From Carex sylvatica (Eukaryota > Streptophyta > Magnoliopsida > Poales > Cyperaceae): a DNA stretch of 64,000 bases. Under the pieces are notes generated by a model. It made no database searches, was not told the DNA's origin, and saw only the letters and a program-made list of their open reading frames with translations. The stretch's first letter is position 1. The number at the start of each line of letters is the position of its first letter. The DNA lies in contig CAXKVR010000109.1 in the NCBI GenBank assembly GCA_964058845.1, positions 372,001 to 436,000 on the forward strand. The letters run 5' to 3'. Below are positions 47,236 through 58,272 of this stretch, one piece after another. A program made the translations under genes and the position numbers.

Positions 47236-50200
47236 TCAAGCTGGAGTGACATCTGTCACGGTGAGCTTGGACTTGAGGATTTGAAACCAAGCTGTTGGGA
47301 GAGGTTTTGTCAGGATGTCGGCTAGCTGGTCATTTGAGCAAAGGAATCGTACGTTGAGTTCTTTTGATGCCACACGCTCGTGAACGAAATGGTAGTCTAT
47401 TTCAATGTGTTTGGTGCGAGCATGGAACATAGGGTTTGCTGCAAGGAAGGTAGCACCAAGATTATCACACCACAAGGTTGGAGGGGATGTGAGAGGTATA
47501 TGAAGTTCCTGAAGGAGGTATTGGAGCCAAAGAATCTCGGCACATGTAATGGCAAGGTTTCGGTATTCGGCTTCAGTGCTGGAGCGAGATACAGTGGGTT
47601 GCTTTTTGGCACTCCAGGATATGAGGTTGCGGCCAAGATAAATGCAATAGCCAGATGTGGAGTGGCGATCATCAAGCGAGCTAGCCCAGTCGGCATCGCT
47701 ATATGCATGAAGAGTGTGAGATGAATCCGAAAGGATGGTGGTGCCATGAGTGATAGTGCCACGAATGTAACGCAAGATCCTTTTGACAGCAGACCAGTGA
47801 GCTGTGGTTGGGGCGTGCATAAATTGGGATACTTTATTGACAGCGAAAGAGAGGTCAGGTCTTGTGATAGTAGCGTATTGGAGTGTACCAACGATGCTGC
47901 GATAGTGGTGAGGGTTATCAAAGGGAGGACTATCGGCTTGGGAAAGGATAGAGTTGGCTGGCATTGGGGTTGGAGCTGATTTGGCTGAGTCCATGTTAGA
48001 GCGCAGAAGAAGGTCTTGGAGGTATTTTGCTTGTGTGAGGTGGATGCCTTGGTTGGATTCATGAACCTCAATGCCAAGAAAGTAGCGTAGAGGTCCAAGA
48101 TCTTTGAGGGAGAATGTGTTTTGGAGGTGAGAGATGCACTTGTGGATGTGGGATGGGTTACTTCCCGTGATAAGGATGTCATCTACATAAATCAGAATCA
48201 TGGTAGTATGAGCACAGGAGTGAGAGGTGAAGAGAGATGGGTCATAGTTTGAGGCAGTAAAGCCAAGTGTGAGAAGAACCGAGCTAAGTTTGGTGAACCA
48301 AGCGCGGGATGATTGCTTGAGACCATATAGTGCTTTAGATAGAAGGCATACATGGTTTGGGTGATCAGGATCAACAAAACCAGGAGGCTGAGTCATGAAA
48401 ACTTGCTCGGTTAGGTCACCATTTAAGAATGCATTATGAACATCTAGTTGCCGAATGGGCCAGTGAGAGGAAACTGCATTATCAACAAAATGGTGCGGAT
48501 TGTTGTTGGGTGCACCACGGGGTTAAAGGTGTCGAAGTAGTCAATACCTTCGATTTGATGGTAGCCTTTTGCAACTAAGCGGGCTTTGTATCGCTCGATT
48601 GAACCATCAGCGTGTCTTTTTATGCGGTAGACCCATTTACAACCAACTGGTTGATGATTTGGAGGGAGGGGAATGAGTGTCCAAGTTTTGTTTAGAGCCA
48701 AGGCATTCATTTCAAGAGCCATTGCATTGCGCCATTCTGGTTTGGAGTTAGCTTGAGTAAAAGTGGAGGGTTCGGTTTCTAGGGAGGTAGATAAGGCAAT
48801 ATGGTCGGGAAACTGACGGGCTCGGCGAGTGTTATCCCTAGTGCGAGTTGTCATGGGATGTGTGTTAGAGTTGATGGGGTTCGGGTTTGGAGGGGATCCA
48901 GTAGTGTTATCAGATGTGGTATTGGTGTAATCAGGTGTTGGTTCGGGTGAGGGTTGGGGATTAGTAGGTGTCAGTCCAAAATGTGAATTGGGCTGTGAAT
49001 TATTTAATGGATAGGGATTTGGGTTTAATAAAAAGAGAGGAGAAGAGGCCGAGTTTGAAGAGGTAGTGGCTGGAGTTGGGGAAGTCGAAGGCTGGAGTGT
49101 TTTGAAGGGAAAAGTGGTTTCGTCAAATTGAACGTGTCGAGAGATGTAAATTTTATTAGAGGGTAGGTGAAGGCATCGATAGCCTTTTTGGGTGGTTGCA
49201 TAACCAAGAAAAATGCAAGGGAGAGAGCGCAGTTGTAGTTTATGAGAGTTGTAGGGATGGGTGTATGGGAAGCATTGGCATCCAATTACTTTAAGAAAAG
49301 AGTAGTCGGGATTTTTGTTGAAAATCTTTGTGTAGGGAATAATATTCGAGTGGTTGGGTATTCGATTTATAAGATAGACAACACTTGAGCAAATTTCGTC
49401 CCAATAAAGAGAGGGTACGGAGGCGTGTGACATGTTGGCTAGGGAGAGTTCGATTATGTGTCGATATTTTCGTTCGGCAAGACCATTTTGTTCTGGGGTG
49501 TAGGGGCATGTAGTTTGGTGTATAATATGTGGAAATTGTTTGGTTATTGGCAAATATTCAGTTCCACCATCGGTTCTTAGGGTTTTAATTTTGGTGGAGA
49601 GTAAGTTTTCGGCTTGCAACTTAAAACATGAGAATAAATAAGGAACTTCGCTTTTGTGTTTCATAAAGTAGATCCATGTAAAATGCGAAAAATTATCAAC
49701 AAAGATAGCATAAAAGCAAAAACCATTGGAAGAAGTTATGGGTGAAGGTCCCCATACATCCGAATGGACCAACTCCAAAGGAGAAGAAGTAATAGAAAGA
49801 GAAGAAGAAAAATGTAATTTATGCGACTTGGCCATGCAACAATCATGACAAGTACTTAGTTTTTGCGAATTACAAGGTAAATTGGCATTGTTAAGCAAAT
49901 GTAAAGTGGTAGTAGATGAAGGATGACCAAAACGGGCGTGCCAGGTGTTTGGGGAAGTACGAACACCTAGGAGAGCTTGAGGAGGTGTTGAAGGAGTAGA
50001 AAATGAGTAGAGTCCATTAATACATGGCATTTGGAGTATGATAGTCTTGGTGAGGCGGTCCTTCAAGTGACAAAAAGAAGGAGAGAATTCAATTGTTAGT
50101 CGAGGGTTATCTAATAAGATTTGAGAGAGGCTAAGTAGGTTTTTAGAAAATTTAGGAACATGTAGAACTTTTGTAAGAGAAATAGAATGAGTGGAGAAGG

Positions 50201-51467
50201 AGAGTTTAGAAGAACCAATGTGTAGAATTGGTAAACCCGCACCATTGCCAATTTGAAGCATATCATTGCCATCATAGTTGAAAATGGTGGAAAGGTTGTT
50301 GAGGTCAGTGGTAACATGGTTGGTGGCGCCGGAATCCAGGATCCATTCGGTGGAAGGAGAGGCCGAAGTGGAAGGATGGTTTTGGTAAGGAGTCGGGTTG
50401 GCCACGTAGGCTTGAGGAGGTGTTGGTCGGCCTTGGTACGAGGGGTCTGCTTCATAATGGAAATAACAGGCTTTGGCAACATGACCAAATTTTAGGCAGA
50501 TTTGGCATTGAGGTTTGGGGCTGTCATTGGTATTTCTCTGATTGGAGGAAGGAGGCCGAGGCTTTGTATTGGTTCCTTGAGAAGGGGATCGGCCTTGATA
50601 ATTGTAGTTGGGCCTAGGTTGATTTGTAGTTGGGCTAGAGTAATTGTTTTGGGGATATTGACTAGATGGAAAACTGGGTGGGTTGCGGGTTTGATTGTAA
50701 CTGGTTTGGGTCTGAGTATAACCCGGTTTTTGTTTGACATAAAAAGCTTGTGGGTTATTAGAAGAAGAAAGAGAGGGGGGGTTTTGAGTCTGACCTTGAA
50801 GGAGTTTCTCAAAAGCAAGAAGCATACCGTGCATATCTGAGAAGGTGAAGGGTTGGGCACGGCTAGTACCAGCGGTTGTAATGGAGATGACGAAAGGGTT
50901 GTACTCTGGGCCGAGACCATTGAGCAATGCGGAAGTGAGGTCGTCATCGCTGATAGGGTGGCCAATAAAGGAGAGTTCGTCATCCAAGCTGTGCATTCGG
51001 TTGAGGTAGTCGATGCAAGGAGTAGAACCTTTGGTGCTGGACTGAATCTGGCGACGGATGTCATTGATACGGGCATGAGAGGCGGCAGAGTAGGATTGTT
51101 TGAGGGCAGTCCAGAGAGAAGCAGAGGTCAGGCATGAGGAGACTTGGCCTTGAATGGTTTTGGTCAGGGAAGATCTGAGCCACCCAAGAAGCATTTGATC
51201 TTGGCAATTCCATGGATGAAACTCAGGATTATTAATGAGTTGACCGGAAGTGTTGAGGATTTGATTATCGGGTCCAGGTTCTTCGAGAAAGCGAGATAAG
51301 TTAAAACCATGAATAATTGGGAGAATTTGTGATTTTCATGTAAGAAAGTTTGTTTGATTTAATTTGGTGGCAATGGGAAAATTTAGGGGAATAATGGGAT
51401 TGGGAACAGAGGCGGGTAGAAGAGGTGGTTGTGGTGGCGGATTGGGTGGAGCAGTGGCGGCAGTCAT
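47236..51467 (-). pseudogene. Copia gag-pol polyprotein, one stop and one frameshift
   Basis: The Met at 51467 opens MTAATAPPNPPPQPP. A TGA at 51338-51336 (in NFLT*KSQ; TGG expected) interrupts the N-terminus. The frame then runs through gag (LNRMHSLDDELSFIGHPISD), a zinc knuckle CQICLKFGHVAKACYFH, protease WILDSGATNHVT, the pre-integrase TWHARFGHPSS, integrase (HSDVWGPSP, RTDGGTEYL, EQNGLAERK: the DDE residues) and RT start (WRNAMALEMNALALNKTWTL, YKARLVAKGYHQ). Near 48475 a one-base shift moves the frame. RT continues as QLDVHNAFLNGDLTEQ, LYGLKQSSRAWF and IYVDDILITG, then RNase H (YSDADWASSLDDRHSTSGYC, STEAEYRNLA, CDNLGATFLA), ending at 47236. All domains of a functional copia polyprotein are present; only these two lesions were seen. 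Confidence 0.94.
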
Positions 51468-51484
51468 TTATGGCTCTGATACCA

Positions 51485-51699
51485 TGAACAAGTTTAGGGT
51501 TTTTGTATTTCAGTTTTGATAAATTTGTATATATTCTATATATCCAAGAAGAAGGATTACACACCTTTAAATAGGTTGTTCATTACATGCATTGCTGTAT
51601 AGAAAAGTAAGGTAAGAAATAATCAGTAAATAAATCAATTCTCAACAGAAATAAATCTTCTATGAATGGAAGGATAATATGTTCAGTTATATGTTATTA
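51485..51699 (-). repeat. 5' LTR of the second copia element
   Basis: 215 bp; pairs with 46976-47227. The primer site follows directly on the minus strand. Confidence 0.93.
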
Positions 51700-51704
51700 C
51701 TTTA

Positions 51705-51905
51705 CCATACACGGTTCATTAATAATAAACCATGTACATATATTTGTGGCTTCTGGATACGGTTAAAATTTAATGGGCCGTGTGTGTGGGAGTTTTTTTT
51801 ACGCGAGCACCTATTTCCAATACACATTGTTAATCTTGATTTTTTTTTTTTTTTGCATCTGTGTATCATGATATACCGTGCATGGTCGCATTTTCTGTAC
51901 TAGTG
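51705..51905. mobile_element. Possible CACTA terminus with subterminal repeats
   Basis: The right end, read on the minus strand, is CACTAGTACAGAAAATGCGA, which has the CACTA start and the 'tacagaaaa' body of plant CACTA elements. Inward lie repeated 'acacggtt' and 'ccgtg' words on both sides of the copia insertion (46909-46970 and 51707-51800), as expected of subterminal repeats. The matching left end was not found. Confidence 0.5.
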
Positions 51906-52151
51906 CATTTTGACAACTAAAATAATTTCAAATTGAAACCAAAAATGTTAACAAAAAAAAACGTTACATATTATCTATATAATTTTCTCTATGCAAATGT
52001 GGAGTAGTATGACATTTCAATTTAGTTTTGATTAATATCATAACCTTGCAAAAATAAAATAAGTGGATAAAACCATGTTAATTTTTCAACTTATTGATTC
52101 ATACTAAACCAAAATTAATAAATGATAATTTTTAGTGTGTAGAAAAAATAA

Positions 52152-52575
52152 GAGGTTGGCTACTATGCTTATATAAGCATATCCCTACATATGCTTATAA
52201 CTCATTTTTGTGCTTTCAATATCCAAATAATCAATCTGAACCGTTCATCTTGTTCTCCATATTAATATGTGCTTGGAAACTAAATTTTATATTTTTCTGA
52301 ATTTTTTTACTATTTATTAAGCCATTTTGAAAATCGCTGATCTAACGGTGGCTGCACAAAACAGTAAAATCAGCAGCCACCGTTGGATTAAAATTTTCAA
52401 AGTGGCTTAATAAATAGTAAAAAAATTCAGAAAAATGTAAAATTTAGTTTCCAAGCACATATTAATATGGAGAACAAGATGAACGGTTCCGATCGACCAT
52501 TTGGACATTGAAAGCACAAAAATGAGTTATAAGCATATGTGGGAATATGCTTATATAAGCATAGTAGCCAACCTC
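52152..52575. mobile_element. Foldback MITE 5 with 9-bp target duplication
   Basis: 424 bp. GAGGTTGGCTACTATGCTTA at the left is answered by its complement at the right, ending CCAACCTC. Arms of about 190-200 bp surround a short loop containing 'acaaaacagtaaaatcagca'. It is flanked by AAAAAATAA at 52143-52151 and AAAAAATAA at 52576-52584, a perfect 9-bp direct repeat. A 9-bp duplication with very long inverted arms is typical of Mutator-like (MULE) derivatives. It is a close relative of 8320-8752. Confidence 0.93.
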
Positions 52576-52584
52576 AAAAAATAA

Positions 52585-53452
52585 TATATATTATACATAA
52601 CAATTTTATTTTGACATATTAATTTTTAAATTTTGTTATGAAAAAAATTAAATAATAGAGACACATGCAAAAAATAATGGCATTTGAACCCTCTTGTAAA
52701 TTTAAACTGCTGATAGTGTAAATTTTTAATTACAAATCATGTTATTTTTGGTCAAATTTTCAATTTTTTTTTTTGTTTAACTTTAGTTTCTTTATTAACT
52801 GATAAATGTGTATCCTATCATCTTCTTTATTAATTATTAATTCAATCCATTTTAACGAAGAGTGGAATTAGCCAAGAGATAAATCTCAAATCACTTTTAA
52901 TTTTTTTCTTAATGGATTCAATCACAAACAGAAAAATACACTTTGTCGTCGGTTTCCGAACCGATAGCTATCGCTCTGATAATTAAAGTATACAACTATA
53001 CCATCAGTTTAATTAGAACCGATAGCGTTAAGCACCAACGCCATCGTTTAAAACCACCCGACAGATGACATTGGACATCAATGCCATCTCCTGCATTTTT
53101 CATCTGATGGCAATTAAAGGTTCTTAACACCATCTGTTGGATTCCTCAATCGATGGCAAAAGACACTTACATCATATGTTCTGTTTGATTTGGCATTGGG
53201 TAGATCTTAGGTATTTTAGGTTTGTCATGTGTTATAAAATGTATTTGCTTCGCAGTCGTGGCTCAAGAGAGTTTATCAAGTAATATTAAACTCTGGAACA
53301 AATTGAACTATTCAATCATTATATGAACAAAAATCATAGAGTCAACGTTTGCTCTAGGACAATAACTCTTTCAAAATATACCAAAGATTAGCAGGAAAAC
53401 TCATTTACCTATCACACACGACACCTAACATTGCATATGAAATTAACCAGTA
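52585..53452. other. Gene-free; CACTA-like subterminal words at 52935-53165
   Basis: The 52935-53165 part repeats 'aaccgatag', 'gccatcg' and 'ccatctg' in both orientations, a pattern seen near the ends of plant CACTA elements, but no CACTA terminus flanks it. Otherwise AT-rich without coding sequence. Confidence 0.4.
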
Positions 53453-53909
53453 AATTTATGCATGCTCCAAATGAGACACATTTGATAGCAGTGTATCGTA
53501 TTTTAAAATTTCTTCTTGTCAACTATTTTAATTAAACAAATTAAAATCAATATACACATCACATCTGCCTTGAATTTATGCATGCTCCAAATGAGACACA
53601 TTTGAAAGTAGTGTATCGTATTCTAAAATTTCTTTAACAAATTAAAATCAATATACACATCACATCTGCCTTGAATTTATGCATGCTCCAAATGAGACAC
53701 ATTTGAAAGTAGTGTATCGTATTCTAAAATTTATTCTGGTCAACTATTTTAATTAAACAAATTAAAATCAATATCACATCACATCTGCCTTGAATTTATG
53801 CATGCTCCAAATGTACATTTGAAAGCAGTGTATCGTATTCTAAAATTTCTTCTGATCTACTATTTTAATTAAACAAATTAAAATCAATATACACATCACA
53901 TCTACCTTG
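53453..53909 (+). repeat. Minisatellite, four units of about 101-120 bp
   Basis: Units start at 53453, 53573, 53674 and 53793, each with 'aatttatgcatgctccaaat', 'gtgtatcgtatt' and 'cacatcacatct'. Unit 2 lacks about 20 bp around 'tggtcaactatttt'. Units differ by several substitutions, so the array is not fresh. It lies about 0.7 kb upstream of the P450 start. Confidence 0.95.
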
Positions 53910-54140
53910 AATTATTCTCTTCATGTGATTGTTTGGTTTCTAGAATCTCGGATCTTTTGTCACGCAACATGCGTGCAATAATATAATGTATATGATTGAA
54001 TTTCTAAAATAGATATTAAAAATTTGTGCACCATGAATTTTAAAACCATCGAACGGTCCGGAGCTGCACAGCACTCAAGCTTTCAATTGCATCTAACAAA
54101 TTCATAGGATTTCTAGATTTATAATTTTTAGATTTTAATG
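53909..54140 (+). repeat. Duplicated block upstream of the P450, copy A
   Basis: Matches 58045-58272 downstream of the gene, with shared 'gtgattgtttgg', 'gaatctcggatctttt', 'ccatgaattttaaaaccatc' and 'gaacggtcc'. Its partner sits in the same orientation on the other side of the P450. Confidence 0.88.
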
Positions 54141-54183
54141 GATAATATAATATTTAGATATTAGAATTTTAACATTTAGATGG

Positions 54184-54220
54184 ATAATATAATATAATAT
54201 AATATAATATAATATAATAT
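54184..54220. repeat. AATAT pentanucleotide microsatellite
   Basis: (ATAAT)n run of about seven to eight units. A shorter version at the equivalent place downstream ('gataatataatataatg', about 58340) supports the flanking duplication. Confidence 0.9.
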
Positions 54221-54514
54221 TTAGAGACTAGAAATACTAAATTTTGAAATGTTTTATATATACATGAAAATACATAATTTAGAGACCAAAAATACTGTAT
54301 ACAAAATTCATGACAGTAGAGCTACCATGGCCAACTTATCGGTTTTGCTGGACCATATTTTGTTACATATTTTGGTCAACTTGTTAAGAGTGATGGAATT
54401 GCATAAATTAAAGCTGGATGAGTCACATTGTATATCACTCTATTAATTAAAAACAAAAAAAAACAAATATTGATCTATTGTAGGGACCAATATGGTTATG
54501 CATGGAATTATAGA

Positions 54515-54532
54515 TTCTCTCTATTTATTTAT
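54515..54532 (+). promoter_or_regulatory. Possible TATA box of the P450 gene
   Basis: 'ctctctatttatttatct' lies about 55 bp before the preferred ATG. The AT-rich run CTATTTATTT fits a plant TATA element at plausible distance. No other core signal was identified. Confidence 0.4.
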
Positions 54533-54582
54533 CTGAAAGTTGAGGAAATGCAAGAGCAGTGCACATAGCTATCTCAAAAAGA

Positions 54583-56457
54583 ATGGAACTCTTACTTAGT
54601 TTGTTGTTCATCGCACTAACCATCTCCCTTCTCTTTGCCATCTCTAAGTTATTTTCATCATCACACAATGCTCCCCTGCCGCCAGGCCCCACCCCACTAC
54701 CAATAATCGGAAACATATTAGACTTGGATGACCAACCACACCGTTCATTCGCTCATCTCGCAAAGGTCTATGGCCCTATCATGTCTCTCAAACTGGGTCT
54801 TACCACAACCATTGTTGTCTCCTCAGCTGAGATTGCACGTGAAGTCCTACAAACTAAGGATAAATTTTTCTCTGCCCGACCAATACCCGACGTAATAAGC
54901 GCTGGCAACAACCATGATGCAAATTGGCTCTTTTTTCTTCCTAGCACGTCTCCTCTATGGACCTGCAATCGTGCAATTTGGGCCACTAATATCTTTTCGG
55001 TACTTAGTCTTAAGAAAACTGAAGAGATTAGGGCACAAAAGGCACATGATATTATAAGTATTTTTCGTAAAAAAGCAGGCTATCCCATATGTATTGGCGA
55101 GATAATTTTTTCCGGACTGCTTAATATGATGTCGAATGTACTATTCTCGCAAGATGTGCTTGATATCAACTCTGAGTCAAGGCAAGAGTTCACTGAGTTG
55201 TTGAAGGAAAACTTGAACGAAATTGCAAAACCTAACGTCTCTGATTTGTTTCCTTTTCTAAGGTTTCTTGATCTTCAACGTAGACGGCATAATGCTACAG
55301 GCCACAATAGACAATTTTATAGGTTTTTTTCTATTATTATAGATGCTCGCTTACAGTGGAGGACCAGCAATGGAAAATACTATGGTGATTTCTTAGATTC
55401 CTTGCTCGATATGTTTGCAGAATCAAAGATAACTCATCAAGAAATTGTATTGCATCTTCAGGTAATTTATCTCATTTGTTTCAACACAGAGTGAATTTAT
55501 TTCAGAGAATAACAGCATGTCACTTTGGGTATATTTCACAGCATGCTCAGAAAGCTAGAAGTTCTAAATTTTTTTATTAAAATAGTAATAATTAGTTACA
55601 AATATAATTTTTTTTTTTAATTTTAAAGTCAGAGTTGGACAAATAGATAAGATGGCCAATTGCTTAGAAGAAATTCACATAGAAGTAAATATAGCCATAA
55701 TTAAGTTAGTATGGATCTACTTTAAAATTTACATAGCGGTATCAGTTGTTCCATAACTGACATTGTCAACAACATGACAATTTATATACTCTGTGCAAAA
55801 ACTTCCATACAAAATGCATTCATAACAGGTTAATATTTCCGTCATCAGGAACTTGTAGGTGCTTCAAGTGAAACAACCTCAAGTACAATTGAATGGGCAA
55901 TGAGCGAACTTCTCCGCGACCCAGTTGCCATGGCAAAAGCTCAAGCTGAAGTGCGGAACGCTTTTGCATTGCGTTCTTTGAGGGAATCAGATATAATGAA
56001 TCTTCCATACCTCCAAGCAGTAATTAAAGAGGTAATGAGATTACATCCAGCAGGGACAATACTCCTTCACAAGGCCATGAAAGATGGATTGGACCTCAGT
56101 GGGTATAGAGTGCCGAAAGGAACGTCAGTGTTTGTAAACACATGGGCTATCGGACGGAACCCGCAATTTTGGAATGAACCGGATGTGTTTAGACCAGAGA
56201 GATTTTTGGAGAAACAAATCAGCTTTTATGGGAAAGATTTTGAGTTCATCCCGTTTGGATCCGGGAAGAGAAGTTGTCCCGGGTTGTCCTATGCTGCAAG
56301 GGTACTACCTTTTCTACTGGCCTTGATGCTTGCGGATTTTGATTGGAGGCTTCCAGATGAGATGGAACACAAAGATATAGATATGTCAGAAAAGTTTACG
56401 AGCGCACTTAAGATGGCAGTTCCCCTACGTGTAGTGGCCATTCCAATAAATACTTGA
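54583..56457 (+). CDS. Cytochrome P450, CYP76-like, two exons
   Basis: Exon 1 54583-55461, exon 2 55849-56457, joined at 'cttcag|gtaatt' and 'tcatcag|gaactt', phase 0; 495 residues, normal for a plant A-type P450. The Met at 54583 is preferred over the one at 54559 because it starts the hydrophobic ER anchor MELLLSLLFIALTISLLFAI directly. Then the hinge LPPGPTPLPIIGNI, helix C WTCNR, helix I GASSETTSSTIEW, helix K KEVMRLHP (ExxR), the PERF motif FRPERFLE and the heme loop PFGSGKRSCPG with its Cys ligand. It would be an ER-membrane monooxygenase fed by P450 reductase. The intron position after helix H and overall look fit CYP76 (geraniol 8-hydroxylase-like, terpenoid or other specialised metabolism), but substrate cannot be told. 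Helix I has Ser where AGxDT usually has Gly. No stop or frame break was seen. Confidence 0.9.
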
Positions 56458-57011
56458 AGTATGTTGTATTACCCATCTTAAAAATAATTCTATTATTTTT
56501 GTTTGAAATTTTTAGTTTGTTCCGAAAATAGTATTTATGTATGGAGGAATTTTGTGAGTTTGAATTGGTTGATCAGTATTATATATATATAGTATATACT
56601 GATCAAGTGTCCATAGGTTGTAGTGGGAGTGATAATATTGCATTACTATTGTACACTATATATGTTTTTAATTGCTAATCAATTTGTGGGATGGAGATGA
56701 CATTGTTTTTAGTATACCTTAAGGTTTTATATTTACTAAACGAGAAAAAAGTACCGTTGCAATTTTTTTTTTCATTTTGTTATTTTTCATAAGTATACCT
56801 CTAGTTCAATCTTATGTACATGATAAAAAGGTTCATAACTCAACAAGACATGAGAAAGAGACGTAGCATCTGTAAGCATTACACGATTGCACAAGTATGA
56901 TACATGTGTATTAGTATTACTTATTTAAAATAACGGCAGCGCATTTATGGACCTAGCTAGAAGTAACAAACTCAATGGTTACGTGATACACACCTCACCA
57001 TCAGACTGTGG
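56458..57011. other. 3' flank of the P450
   Basis: AT-rich 3' region with short palindromic 'gatcagtattatatatata' and 'tatactgatcaag' words at about 56570-56605. No coding sequence. Confidence 0.4.
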
Positions 57012-57345
57012 CACTACTACAGAACCGCAACTTGTGGCCGATCCTAATTCGCACCTATCAGGATAGAAACTAAGGCGCAGCTTTTTTATATTTAAAACAA
57101 TACCATCGATTCATATCTAATAACCAATTGGTGCATATTGGACCTAAGTTAGTGTCTTAGATGCAAAATATTACCATCGATTCAATACAGTAAAGAGTTG
57201 GTGTTTATCTATCCAACACCAACGGCTTATATAGATCAACAGTTGGTATATGTGAACCTGAAATGGCAACGGTTGGTTTATCTTAACCGATGTTGAAGAC
57301 ACATTTAAAACCAACTGTGAGACAAAATTAAACAATGTTGTAGTG
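57012..57345. mobile_element. CACTA-like non-autonomous element (tentative)
   Basis: The left end CACTACTACAGAACCGCAAC and the right end, complementary to CACTACAACATTG, both begin CACTAC. The interior has repeated 'ccaacggtt', 'aacggttgg' and 'accatcgatt' words in both orientations, as in CACTA subterminal regions. No 3-bp target duplication could be confirmed, and further 'ccaacggttgg' words continue to about 57390. Confidence 0.4.
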
Positions 57346-57665
57346 TTGCCCATCTACACCAACGGTTGGCTTCAACCAAACAATCGGTGTTAATCACTAA
57401 GTATTTATCGTTTTGCTCCTGATTACAAACACCATCGGTTACATGCAAAAATACATGTGTATTACTCTTTTAAAATAGCGGCAACGCTTTTATTGGACCT
57501 AGCTAGAAATAACTAACTCAATGATTCTTGCTTTGGCATTGAAAAAGCCTTAATTAATTCGTAGGAAGGGAAGAATTATTTCCGCATCCAAAAAATCTCT
57601 GTTACTACCATGTGAACAGCTGGATGCATGAAGATATGCGATCTGAAGTAGGTCAAATCAAGTGC

Positions 57666-57912
57666 ATTAAACAAATGCATTTAGTACACCTCGAGAACTG
57701 TATTTAAGTTGAACTAATGGATACATACATATATATACAAATGAGCAGTTGCGTGTGCACAATCTAAATATCTTGTGGTCAACTATTATAATTAAACAAA
57801 TGCATTTAGTCCACCTGATCGAGAACTGTATTTGAGTTGAACTAATGAAAACATTCACACAAATGAGCAGTTGCGTGTGCGAAATCTAAATATCTTGTGG
57901 TCAACTATTTTA
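57666..57912 (+). repeat. Tandem duplication, two ~124-bp units
   Basis: Units at 57666-57790 and 57791-57912 share 'attaaacaaatgcatttagt', 'gagaactgtatttragttga' and 'aaatgagcagttgcgtgtgc'. A third, more diverged relative lies at about 58530-58670. Confidence 0.85.
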
Positions 57913-58044
57913 ATTAAACAAATTAAAATCAATATGCACATCACCTCTGCCTTGAACTATTCTCTTCGTGTGATTGTTTGGTTTCTTGTGATTAACTAAT
58001 TTAATTAAACTAATTGAAATCAATATATACATCAGCTCTGCCTT

Positions 58045-58272
58045 GAATTATTGTCCTTGTGATTGTTTGGATTCTTGAATCTCGGATCTTTTTGTCGCGC
58101 AACACGTGTGCAATATAGTGCTCAAATGAGTCAATTTCTAAAAGGATATTAAAAATTCCTGCACCATGAATTTTAAAACCATCGAACGGTCCAGAGCTGC
58201 ACAACACTCAATCTTTCAATTGCATCTAACAAAATCATAGGATTTCTAGATTTATATTTTTAGATTTTAATT
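58045..58272 (+). repeat. Duplicated block downstream of the P450, copy B
   Basis: Partner of 53909-54140 in the same orientation, about 4.1 kb apart. It is followed, as upstream, by an AATAT-like run near 58340. Confidence 0.88.

Larger units (their letters stand above)
46976..51699 (-). mobile_element. Nearly complete copia LTR retrotransposon
   Basis: 4.7 kb on the minus strand. LTRs: 51485-51699 (5', 215 bp) and 46976-47227 (3', 252 bp), with a perfect 5-bp target duplication CTTTA at 46971-46975 and 51700-51704. Primer site TGGTATCAGAGCC at 51472-51484; purine tract GCTTGAGAGGGGCG beside 47228. On the coding strand the LTR reads TAATAACAT...CTTGTTCA, so the usual TG start is TA. The LTRs differ at roughly nine positions over ~215 bp plus a 37-bp indel. 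The single gag-pol frame carries one nonsense codon and one frameshift (see CDS). Confidence 0.96.

Noticed and set aside
47380..47979. Plus-strand open frames of 114 and 77 codons
   Set aside because: They are antisense shadows of the copia RT/RNase H region, which has clear protein motifs on the minus strand. The same holds for 50253-51137 plus-strand frames.
53453..53909. CRISPR-like periodic repeat
   Set aside because: Units are ~101-120 bp direct repeats without distinct spacers, in a plant nuclear context; this is a minisatellite.
54559..54582. Upstream ATG extending the P450 by eight codons
   Set aside because: The added residues are polar and precede a textbook ER anchor that starts at the second Met; plant P450s of this type start directly with the hydrophobic stretch.
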